From a virus: a stretch of DNA of 32,863 nucleotides. Both the position numbers and the translations under genes were made by a program. This document shows positions 1 through 8,560 of the stretch, piece by piece (position 1 is the stretch's first letter; the number at the start of each line of letters is the position of its first letter). Where the stretch lies: positions 1 to 32,863 of IMG/VR virus record IMGVR_UViG_3300030102_000690; one strand, written 5' to 3'. A model generated the notes under the pieces. It made no database searches and was not told the DNA's origin. It saw only the letters and a list, made by a program, of their open reading frames with translations.

Positions 1-1503
1 TGCAACACTATTCGCTTCAGCAGTTGCTTCGGTAGTTGCACCAATATCACTTAATAATTCTGACGCACTTCTACCCTCGATAGAAGTACCACTTACTCTC
101 AAGAAATCATCATCAGCTACACCAGATGTAAACGTAGCAACATTGCCACTTGATATTCCTGATGTTGGTATTTGAGAAGTAAGAGCTAATGTACCAGTTG
201 TTGCTGGCATTGTAAGAGTAATGTTACCAGAAAAAGCAGAGTGAGCTGGTGCTTGTAATTGTGCGTAATGAGCATTAGAGCTTTCACAATAAAATCTAAT
301 ATAAGATTGTGTGCCACCATTCTTTAAATCTATAGCACCAGTTGAGATATCAACATTACCATCTATTCTAACAACACCAGCACCATTTGGTGTTATGGCT
401 ATATTCCTGTCACTTGATGATACAATACTATGCGTAACTACATCTAAGTTACCTCCTAATTCCGGTGTACTATCTGATGATAAATTACCAAAAGCACTTG
501 CCGCAATCCATCCACTTGACCTATAAACTTTTAACTGATTTGCTGTTGTATCATAATATAAATCACCTTCATCAAGAGATGATGTAGGCTCTGATGATGC
601 TACTCTATATCTTTCAGCAAAGCTATTTACTCCAGATAAGTTAGATGCAACTGTATTTACATTAGAAATATCAGTAGCAACAGTTGATATGTTTGATATA
701 ACACCTGATGCGTTAAGTGCCGCCATGTGACCAACAACAGTAGATGTTCCTAAGTTTGCCATTGCTGTTACATTTGCAGATGTTCCAAGAAATCCCATAT
801 CCTCTACAACAGCAGATGTACCAAGTAATCCCATATCAGTAATAACAGAACTTGTTCCTAACAATGCCATAGCAGATATGTTGCTCGATGTAGCCAACAA
901 TCCCATATCTTCTATAACTGCTGAAGTAGCAAGTAATCCCATGTCTTCTACGACAGCAGAAGTACCCAGTAGATTTATAGATGTAGTTACATCAGCTAGA
1001 CTTTGAACAGAAGCAATAGTTGGTCCAGCTTCTACTGCACCAGTAGTTGCATTAAATCCTAATACAGTCCCTAATCTTGATGCTTTGAGCGGTAACTCCA
1101 TTGATGCTGAAGCATCCTGATCTTTCAACCTTATTGATCTACTAATAGTATCATCAACATCTGCGTCTATAGCTACCAGTTTATCTAGTTCTGTATTCAG
1201 AGAAGAAATATTAAAAGCACCTTGAGTTGGGAAGTCAGTTGTCCTCTCGAGTGCAATATCTCTAGTAATAACTACAGTTGATCCACCAGTAGCACCAGTC
1301 ACACTTATCGTTACTGTACCAGTAGAGCCATTACCACCTGATACTGTATAATCTGAAGTTATTGTTTTAAGGACATCATCTACATAAACATTTAGATCTG
1401 CTTCTGCAAAAAACTCAAAAGAAACAGTAAAAGAAGTTTGTGTAGCACCTTGAGATACAGTATATGAAACTCTTGGTGTATTATTTGAAACTGCTATTGT
1501 CAT
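1..1503 (-). CDS. Tail fibre protein, N-terminal part (runs off left edge)
   Basis: The frame is open from the ATG at 1503 to base 1, giving 501 residues with no stop. Residues 1-130 look like the T7 gp17 N-terminal domain that attaches fibres to the tail: a beta-rich SFTVSFEF stretch, then a segment ending RSIRLKD. Residues 177-260 are seven tandem 12-residue repeats. From residue 261 comes a module of about 240 residues that is repeated at the right end of the window. The gene starts 4 bases after the upstream internal virion gene ends, with a weak G-rich ribosome site. In a circular genome it continues at 32863 in the same frame, giving about 747 residues. Its likely role is host receptor binding. 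Fibre assignment is confident; the true C-terminus is not settled. Confidence 0.85.
   Translation of the reverse strand, partial: MTIAVSNNTPRVSYTVSQGATQTSFTVSFEFFAEADLNVYVDDVLKTITSDYTVSGGNGSTGTVTISVTGATGGSTVVITRDIALERTTDFPTQGAFNISSLNTELDKLVAIDADVDDTISRSIRLKDQDASASMELPLKASRLGTVLGFNATTGAVEAGPTIASVQSLADVTTSINLLGTSAVVEDMGLLATSAVIEDMGLLATSSNISAMALLGTSSVITDMGLLGTSAVVEDMGFLGTSANVTAMANLGTSTVVGHMAALNASGVISNISTVATDISNVNTVASNLSGVNSFAERYRVASSEPTSSLDEGDLYYDTTANQLKVYRSSGWIAASAFGNLSSDSTPELGGNLDVVTHSIVSSSDRNIAITPNGAGVVRIDGNVDISTGAIDLKNGGTQSYIRFYCESSNAHYAQLQAPAHSAFSGNITLTMPATTGTLALTSQIPTSGISSGNVATFTSGVADDDFLRVSGTSIEGRSASELLSDIGATTEATAEANSVA
655..732. repeat. 78-bp exact repeat, internal copy
   Basis: Bases 655-732 are identical to the last 78 bases of the window (32786-32863). 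Both lie at the same place in two copies of the tail fibre module and read in the same strand and frame. Confidence 0.95.
724..975 (-). repeat. Seven 36-bp repeats in the tail fibre gene
   Basis: These encode seven 12-residue units (fibre residues 177-260), each close to G-L-L-G-T-S-A-V-V-E-D-M, with a degenerate eighth unit and shorter variants after it. The conserved positions are L-G/A-T-S and the final M. Such short periodic units fit a repeating trimeric fibre shaft. The array lies directly before the duplicated module. Confidence 0.85.
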
Positions 1504-1506
1504 ATC

Positions 1507-4500
1507 TTACCCCAATCTTCCAGCAACAGTACGACCTAAATCATTTGTAAAGTCCCTTAGAAACCATAACCTAGCAAAAGGTAAATTGCTAATAAAATCT
1601 TTTGCGCCGTCATAATCGCCTTGTGTAAACTTATATGCACTAGTACCTAAATCATACGCAATACTTGGTCCTGATCCTAGTGGAGCGAGTATAGCATCCA
1701 CTGGATTATACTCTTGTGGGAACTTAGGACTAATCATTCCCATAGTCAAGTCTGGACCTCCTAATGCTAAAGACATTTGTATTCCGGTATAATACATATC
1801 AGAGTATAGAGCGGCTAATCCAGACATATCAAAGGATCGTGCTATCTTATCTTCTAATGGCATTTGCTCTAATACAAAAGGATTCGATCTATATTTTAGT
1901 TGCATACCCATATACGCTAGACCCATTGATGCCGCTATTCCAACTGCTCTATTTAGAACTTGGTCTTGTGTATATAAAGTGGTTATCTTGTTTAGTGCGG
2001 CAAAAGAATAAGAATAGAATTGAAATGGCAATCCAATCAAAGCGTTCTCTACTCGAGCATAGCCCTTTATTCGTCTATCCTCTTTCATACCCATTATCCT
2101 AGCAACACGCATGGGAATATAAAAAACACCATCAACATTTATTGGCTTATCTGCTGGTGATCCCATAAGCACAGTATTCTTTACAGTAGCATTTAAAGTT
2201 CTTCTAAACATTCTAGCTGTATTTTCATCCTTCCAGGCTTTGGTATTAGCCAAATAAAACCCATTACTATTCTCAATAACATTATCTTTAACAAGCTGAT
2301 CTATCTTCTTAGCATCATCTAAGTCCATGCCATATCGTGATAAATATTCTAGTTCTAGTTTAGATGCTCTTTTCTGTGCCATCTTTACAGAGTAATCAAT
2401 AATAGTATGAGAGTGTGCCATAGATGACATATGCTTCATAATGCGTGTCATTGGACCTAATAGATTTAATTGAAAGAAAACATTCTTAGTTTTTGATACA
2501 ATCCCATTATTAAAAACATTATTCATGCTATCTTCCATAAGACGCATATGCACATCGCCTTTTAGAATCTCTAACATCTCTCCAGCAAGTCGTGCTTCAT
2601 TAGCGTTCATACGAACACGCTCATCATTTAAAACTCTAAATAACTGATTAAACAAAGGCTTTAGTTCATTAGTCATCATTATTGCCGCGGCATCAGGAAG
2701 AGTAGAAAAGCCAGCACTACCAAGATAGTTAAGAGTAGCAAGATTCTTTAGTACATCAGCTGTTCTGTTACTGAGTGCTTCTGGATTCTGCAAGACAACA
2801 CCAGCAACACGATCATAGCTATGCAAGAAATCTCTTCTAAGTTTGTTTATATTATTAAGATCCATTCCTTGTTTAGCTTCACGGAGAAGAATATTATTAG
2901 CAACAATCTCAGGATCAGCATGACCAAAACTCTTTACAAACTCATGTTGTGCCGCTGTTCGATTTGTGTATGCCATCATAACTTGAACTGGATTCTGTAT
3001 TATAAAATCTACAACCTCACTATTTGCTATCTCGATCTGTCTGTGTTTAAAATGCTTTGACTTACCATACCCATAGAATATTGCATCATCAGCCATAGGA
3101 TCATCTTGACCATAGAGTATTTTATTTACAGTAGCATCTATCTTAGATTCTATTTCTTTTTCTGATAAATTTACCAGCTGTCTTTCAAACTTAACATTAC
3201 CTCGAGGTGTAGTTGTCTTAACAATATCATAAGCCTTTGTTTTAAAATGCTTTCTAAGTATCTCTTTGAAGTCTTCCATACGATCATTGATAGCTTGCTT
3301 ATTCCAAAATCGAGGAAAGAACTTTTCTTTAAGAGTTGGTAATGGTACATCGCCTTCTTGTTTTTGAAGATTAGCTCTAACCTGATCTCTCTCATCTTTT
3401 AGTTTTGCTATTTGATTTTTAAGTATGTTTCTTTCGTTAGGTTTAATAGATGTATTATTGTCTAACTCTTCAAATACTTCACTTATTTTATCGTCAACTC
3501 TTGCAGATAATGGCTGTTTAATCTCTTCACCAGATTTTAACTTAATAGTTTTAGTTAAGTTATATTCCTTACCATAGTCATCAAGAACAGTAGATAACTG
3601 TCTATTTCTTGCAGATAGATTAGCCTCATTAGCAATTAGACCAGATGCTTGCAATCTATCATCCCATTTATCAAAGAATCCATTCCATGCTTGAACTGCC
3701 GCTTCTTCTATTTCATTAAGATTATCTGGTTGCAGTAAACTTTTTTTCCATGTTTCAGAAAGCCAATCATCATAGCCTCTTCGAAAAAATGTACCATAAT
3801 CAAAAGATGCACCGAATGGTTTGCCTTTACCTGATGCTTCTCCATACAAAGTCATAAGCTGGTCATGTACTGCTACCCACTCCCCTTCATATTCAGATGC
3901 TTTAATATAGACAGAATGAGGAGTTTTAACACCAACTTGATTGCCCTCCATAGCAACACCGTGATCTCCCATCAACCTAATAAAATCAAACTTCGTTTCT
4001 TGGCTTATGCGTTTATTCTGTAAAGTTCTTTTGAATGGTGTAGTTATACCTTTGTATAACCAGCTTCGTGTAAATAGATTCTCTTTTAGATTATACGCAC
4101 TTTTAGGCGCACCTTTTTTAGTTTCGAGTGTGCGTAATGCATTTTCACCTTTCATATATTTAGAAAAATCTTGGGTTACTTTAGTGTCAAAGAAGCCAAA
4201 CTCTGTTTGTAAATATGCCTTTGCCTCAAACTCATTAGATAGTCGTTGTACATCAGCATCAGAAAATCTACTCATATCTATCTTTAATCCTTCTGGATCA
4301 AATATTCTTAGATCTCTATTGCCTATTTGTAGTCTTTGTTCTGGCGATGTTAAGGCTATAGCATTATTCATCTCAGATATTTCTTTTTGGGTTTTTAAAA
4401 ATGTGTTTGCTCTCATCGTACTTGGCACTGCCAACAGACCGCCCAAAGTAGAACCAATAGCAAAAGTAGTTCCCATATTTATTACTGACTCTGATGGTGT

Positions 4501-5001
4501 AGAAGTAGGATCAAAGACTTGCCTTCCAGCCTCGAGCGGAGCTTGAATAACAGTAGCACCAGCTCCAACTCTAATTGCTGATTTAGCTATGCCTAGAGTT
4601 GGGCCGCCAAAAGGCAAAGCAAATAAATTAATGGGATCAAATAACTGGGTTGTAAATTGATTCATTAATGAAGAATTAGCTATAGTTTCTCTTGTTTGCT
4701 TCATATGATCTATTTGTGCTTTTAAATCATTCATGTGTTCTTTTGTTTTTGCGTGTAGCAAATCATTTTTATACTGCTCGTAGCCTTCAATGTCATCGGC
4801 TGGTACATATTCTGGATCAGGTTGAATACGCGCATAACGACTGCGATTATGCATTGCATTTATATAAGGTTGATATTGATAAGCAAGAGAAGCATTAAGA
4901 GTATCAAACCAAGAAGGACTTTGTGCTTGATCTGGAAATACTTGTTCAGTAAATCTTAGCTTTGGATCATAGCTATAAACTTTTTCGTCTAATCTTCTCA
5001 T
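1507..5001 (-). CDS. Internal virion protein, T7 gp16-like position
   Basis: At 1164 residues this is the largest gene. By position (last of three internal virion genes, just before the tail fibre) and size it corresponds to T7 gp16, part of the inner core ejected to form the DNA channel. Hydrophobic stretches near residues 121-155, 174-195 and 1018-1035 could cross the host membrane. Long charged helical stretches fill much of the middle. I do not see the N-terminal transglycosylase domain that T7 gp16 carries. The start overlaps the stop of the upstream gene (ATGA). Family by position is fairly sure; detailed activity is unknown. Confidence 0.75.
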   Translation of the reverse strand: MRRLDEKVYSYDPKLRFTEQVFPDQAQSPSWFDTLNASLAYQYQPYINAMHNRSRYARIQPDPEYVPADDIEGYEQYKNDLLHAKTKEHMNDLKAQIDHMKQTRETIANSSLMNQFTTQLFDPINLFALPFGGPTLGIAKSAIRVGAGATVIQAPLEAGRQVFDPTSTPSESVINMGTTFAIGSTLGGLLAVPSTMRANTFLKTQKEISEMNNAIALTSPEQRLQIGNRDLRIFDPEGLKIDMSRFSDADVQRLSNEFEAKAYLQTEFGFFDTKVTQDFSKYMKGENALRTLETKKGAPKSAYNLKENLFTRSWLYKGITTPFKRTLQNKRISQETKFDFIRLMGDHGVAMEGNQVGVKTPHSVYIKASEYEGEWVAVHDQLMTLYGEASGKGKPFGASFDYGTFFRRGYDDWLSETWKKSLLQPDNLNEIEEAAVQAWNGFFDKWDDRLQASGLIANEANLSARNRQLSTVLDDYGKEYNLTKTIKLKSGEEIKQPLSARVDDKISEVFEELDNNTSIKPNERNILKNQIAKLKDERDQVRANLQKQEGDVPLPTLKEKFFPRFWNKQAINDRMEDFKEILRKHFKTKAYDIVKTTTPRGNVKFERQLVNLSEKEIESKIDATVNKILYGQDDPMADDAIFYGYGKSKHFKHRQIEIANSEVVDFIIQNPVQVMMAYTNRTAAQHEFVKSFGHADPEIVANNILLREAKQGMDLNNINKLRRDFLHSYDRVAGVVLQNPEALSNRTADVLKNLATLNYLGSAGFSTLPDAAAIMMTNELKPLFNQLFRVLNDERVRMNANEARLAGEMLEILKGDVHMRLMEDSMNNVFNNGIVSKTKNVFFQLNLLGPMTRIMKHMSSMAHSHTIIDYSVKMAQKRASKLELEYLSRYGMDLDDAKKIDQLVKDNVIENSNGFYLANTKAWKDENTARMFRRTLNATVKNTVLMGSPADKPINVDGVFYIPMRVARIMGMKEDRRIKGYARVENALIGLPFQFYSYSFAALNKITTLYTQDQVLNRAVGIAASMGLAYMGMQLKYRSNPFVLEQMPLEDKIARSFDMSGLAALYSDMYYTGIQMSLALGGPDLTMGMISPKFPQEYNPVDAILAPLGSGPSIAYDLGTSAYKFTQGDYDGAKDFISNLPFARLWFLRDFTNDLGRTVAGRLG

Positions 5002-8000
5002 TGATCTCTAATTTTTTGTAGTTCTCTTATCTTTGCTTCTGGTGACATTGGTGTACGCATAATTCTTTCAACCAGCTTAGATTTCTTGCTATCAAGAACA
5101 CCTGGAGTCATAAGTTGTTGTTGAAGAAGTTCTAGAGATTCCATCTTATCTTGCTCTTCTTGTTTTCTTTCTTTTGTTTCAGCTGGTGTTTCTTTATTTA
5201 GATCAATAGATAAGAAACTCTTATCATCTGGCTGGGTAACTGCTTCTGCTGGAATCACAATACCTTTTTCAAAGTTCTTAAACTGTGCATAATCTTTTAA
5301 AGATATACGAACAAAATCTTTTTCATTAGGACTAATCTCTCGAATATAAGGTACAAGCTCTCCATTGTAGGATACATATAAAAGAAAAGATGTACGTATT
5401 TTATTCTGCTCTCGAATCTCAAACTCTTCTTCATCAAGAGAGGTAATAGGTACGATAGAAGCATCATTTTCAGGAATAAGAAATCCCTTCAGTGCTTGTG
5501 ATTCTGCCGTAACAGAACTAAGAGAAAAGAAGTTACCAACCTGTGTATCATCCCCACCAAAACCATTTGTTGTTCCAGCAATAAGATTAACCTTACCATC
5601 AGTTAAGACAGAAACCTGATCTGCTGAAAACTTTTTAAAATCTTTTGCATATTCCTTATTACCACCAAAAAGAATCATAGGAGCAAAGCGTGTTAACTTC
5701 TCACCATCGCTGGCATTTATCATATGTGATTCAAGAATAAACCCATCACCACTACCGAAACTTTGCTTTAGTGTTTCTTCTATGAACTTACCAAAATCTT
5801 TTGTAGATTCGAATCCTCTGTTTGTAGATAGCTTTCTATATATATACATATCAAGAGCCGCACCATTCTGTTGGGTTAGCAATCGATAAGGCACAGTATT
5901 TCTACCACCAGTTTTTCTTGCAACAATCTCAAACATCAAAGCACGACCAGACTTTCTACCATACTTTTCTTCGCTTTGGAATATTTCAGTAATAGCATTG
6001 TTAAGTCTTTCTCTATCATTTTGTAATTCAATAAACTTTTGATATGTAGAAAAAGCGTTCTCCTCACCATTTATTTCAATAGCCGCCTCAAGCTGTTTAA
6101 TAAATGTAACCACAGTATTCGTTTTTTCATCAAATGTTGTATCTTCAACAAAACCTTTTATAAATGTTCGATAAGCTGCAAACTGTTGGGAATTGATATT
6201 ATTTCCAGCAACAAAAGCTTGCATCGATTTTCTTAAAGATTCTGGCATAGCATTTTGGTTAATAACGAGTTGTGCTATGCGTGTTCGTGCATCAGCAAAA
6301 TCTGGACTCGTTACAAAACTAGGATCAAAGTATAATCGAGGACGTTGCTCTTTAGGTAAGTTAGGAATATCTCCAAAAATATAATCATCTACCTTTTCTC
6401 TATCAGGAGTTGAGCTATTACCCATCATAACAGAACCTTTACCTAATTGGTCATAATATGATTTAGTAGCCGCTTGTTTTTCTGTAATGCCTTTATTTGA
6501 AGTAATATCATCAATAATACTTGCCATATTATTAGCAATACTTGCTCGTATAGCTTTTGAATATTGTGAAGGTTGTATCTGTGGACCAAACGGATACATC
6601 TTTTCTACAACCTCTCTTGGTAGAGATGTAAAGTCTTCAAACTGTCTGAGCCTAGTAATCTCTGGCTGAGAAAAACCATCTAAGTTCCTAACATCAGTAT
6701 CACCTAGATAGCGTATTATTCTATTAGCTTTTACAAGGTTTACATTGCCAGCAGTATCTTTTGTAGAGTTTATAAGCCTTGATGCTATTTCTGTTTCTGC
6801 TGATTTACGAAGATCTGCAATAACTCCACTTACTTGTGTCTGTGTCAAAGGAGAGTTCTTAGCTTCTAATGTCCTATCACCAACAGTTATCTTTTGCTTA
6901 GTAAGACCTTTACTGTATGTATCATTAATAAATCTCTCGAGTATCTTACCGACCTCAACAGAATCATTAGCTATACTTATTTCTTTTTCAAATCGATCAG
7001 TAAAGTCTGGTGTTAGTAATTCATTTTGAATAGTTTCATTATTTTTCAATACTGTTTCTTGGAATGATTCATCTATCTCTGTTTCTTGAGCAGAAATTAG
7101 AGAACTTCTATTTGAAGCTACTACCTTTTGTTTTGTAACAGATCGCTCAAGAGCAAGTATATCTCCATTATTTTCTACAAAAGATAAAGCTTTTGATATT
7201 CTCTTAACGCCTTCTTCACCTAGCTTTTCTTTAAGTTTATCTAGTCCTCGAAGTGTTTTGTTTTTATTCGTAATAGCACGCTGTAAATCATTTGCTAATA
7301 AAGGATCTGAATCGAGTAGTCGCTGGTGAAATCCCATAACAACACCCTGACCATAGTTTGACTTTCTAGTATTAGTATAACCATTACCATTTATTTTAAG
7401 TGCGCCGTTAAACTGTAGATTAGTAGCAATATTTTTAGTTTCGTTATGAGCAAGATCTTCTTTCATAACATTCTCAAAACCAACAATATCACTACCAAGA
7501 TTAGCTATACCTAACGCATAATCATTTGAGTATGTTTTTTCTGCTTCTTCAGACCAGTTCTGAGCAGATATTCTTTGCTGATTTATAAGTGAGTTTTTAA
7601 CAATATTACTTTTGACTGCCGCGCCATATGCAGTTCCACCATCTAATATTGCATTACGATATTCTCCATCATAAGGCTGGGCTTGTGTTAAGAGAAAATT
7701 AGAAAATTCTTCTTGAAATTTGGTTGGCTGAAATCGATATTTAGCTGATAGTTCTGCCGCTTTATTTACATAAGCATTTTTAGCAACTGTTGCAAAACGT
7801 CTTCTTATCTCACGCTCAACAGTTCTTTTAGCTATTGTTCCATAGCCTTTAGTAGAGAGAGATGTCCTAAGATCATTTAAAAGATTGACTGGTTGACCTT
7901 TTTCATCAATACCCATGATTTGATTATCAGGTAAATCAGCTACAAACTTTCTGCCTTTCTCTTCTGCTCGAACTGCGGCTTCTCTAAAAGCTGTATTAGA

Positions 8001-8111
8001 TATACGCTCCATGCTATTTGATATATCAGCAAGACTGTTTGCTACTGACATATCAGCACGAATCACACCTATCTGTTGATTTCTAAATCTTTGTTTCTGT
8101 CGTACTACCAT
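4998..8111 (-). CDS. Internal virion protein, T7 gp15-like position
   Basis: This protein has 1037 residues and lies between the gp14-like and gp16-like genes, so it matches T7 gp15 by order and size. It is rich in charged and Gln residues, mostly helical in appearance, with no clear membrane segment or catalytic motif. The C-terminus is strongly charged, including a run of Glu, Lys and Arg near residues 985-1000. The likely role is a structural part of the internal core or ejected DNA conduit. It starts 6 bases after the gp14-like gene ends and overlaps the next gene by 4 bases. The call rests on order, as the sequence itself is not recognisable. Confidence 0.7.
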   Translation of the reverse strand: MVVRQKQRFRNQQIGVIRADMSVANSLADISNSMERISNTAFREAAVRAEEKGRKFVADLPDNQIMGIDEKGQPVNLLNDLRTSLSTKGYGTIAKRTVEREIRRRFATVAKNAYVNKAAELSAKYRFQPTKFQEEFSNFLLTQAQPYDGEYRNAILDGGTAYGAAVKSNIVKNSLINQQRISAQNWSEEAEKTYSNDYALGIANLGSDIVGFENVMKEDLAHNETKNIATNLQFNGALKINGNGYTNTRKSNYGQGVVMGFHQRLLDSDPLLANDLQRAITNKNKTLRGLDKLKEKLGEEGVKRISKALSFVENNGDILALERSVTKQKVVASNRSSLISAQETEIDESFQETVLKNNETIQNELLTPDFTDRFEKEISIANDSVEVGKILERFINDTYSKGLTKQKITVGDRTLEAKNSPLTQTQVSGVIADLRKSAETEIASRLINSTKDTAGNVNLVKANRIIRYLGDTDVRNLDGFSQPEITRLRQFEDFTSLPREVVEKMYPFGPQIQPSQYSKAIRASIANNMASIIDDITSNKGITEKQAATKSYYDQLGKGSVMMGNSSTPDREKVDDYIFGDIPNLPKEQRPRLYFDPSFVTSPDFADARTRIAQLVINQNAMPESLRKSMQAFVAGNNINSQQFAAYRTFIKGFVEDTTFDEKTNTVVTFIKQLEAAIEINGEENAFSTYQKFIELQNDRERLNNAITEIFQSEEKYGRKSGRALMFEIVARKTGGRNTVPYRLLTQQNGAALDMYIYRKLSTNRGFESTKDFGKFIEETLKQSFGSGDGFILESHMINASDGEKLTRFAPMILFGGNKEYAKDFKKFSADQVSVLTDGKVNLIAGTTNGFGGDDTQVGNFFSLSSVTAESQALKGFLIPENDASIVPITSLDEEEFEIREQNKIRTSFLLYVSYNGELVPYIREISPNEKDFVRISLKDYAQFKNFEKGIVIPAEAVTQPDDKSFLSIDLNKETPAETKERKQEEQDKMESLELLQQQLMTPGVLDSKKSKLVERIMRTPMSPEAKIRELQKIRDQ

Positions 8112-8116
8112 TATAA

Positions 8117-8560
8117 CTATCCTGTTTGTGTAGCCTTATATGATGCAGAGAATATAGTAGCCATAGCATTTAGGTTAGCCGCCCTTTCTGCGGCTCGACC
8201 AGCTCTTAAAGCACCAACACTTCTTAATCGTAACTGCTCACTAGCATATAATCCTTGTGCATCAATACGTCTAATATCTCTATCTGATATCTCTGTTTGT
8301 GCTTCATTAAAAGCTCTGACAGAATTATCATCATCTCTATTTAGAAAAGCAAAGGTAGCTCTATTAACATCTTCAGCCTGATCTAATTCTGCTAGTAAAT
8401 CATTATGTTGCTGAAGTGTATTAATCTCAGCTTGTCTACGTTCTTGCTCTAACTGTTGTGCTTCTGCTTCTTTCTGTCTGCGAATCTCACGACCTCTTTC
8501 AATAGTTGCCGCCGCACCAAATAAAGAACTTGCAAAACCTAATGCTGAAAAAATATCCAT
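8117..8560 (-). CDS. Internal virion protein, T7 gp14-like
   Basis: This protein has 147 residues. It has a short hydrophobic N-terminus (ALGFASSLFGAAATI), then a long Glu/Gln/Arg-rich coiled-coil-like region (about 22-60), and an Ala/Arg-rich C-terminal half. This layout is typical of the small gp14-type internal core protein of T7-like phages, which enters the host envelope during DNA ejection. The ATG shares one base with the stop of the tail tubular B gene (TAATG). Its place directly after tail tubular B supports the call. Confidence 0.75.
   Translation of the reverse strand: MDIFSALGFASSLFGAAATIERGREIRRQKEAEAQQLEQERRQAEINTLQQHNDLLAELDQAEDVNRATFAFLNRDDDNSVRAFNEAQTEISDRDIRRIDAQGLYASEQLRLRSVGALRAGRAAERAANLNAMATIFSASYKATQTG

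Noticed and set aside
1-732. Diversity-generating retroelement as cause of the two fibre modules
   Set aside because: No reverse transcriptase is visible, and differences between copies are not limited to adenines.
4007-4546. Long plus-strand open frame of 179 codons
   Set aside because: It is antisense to the gp16-like gene, which has a full-length, well-behaved product; composition is that of a reverse shadow.
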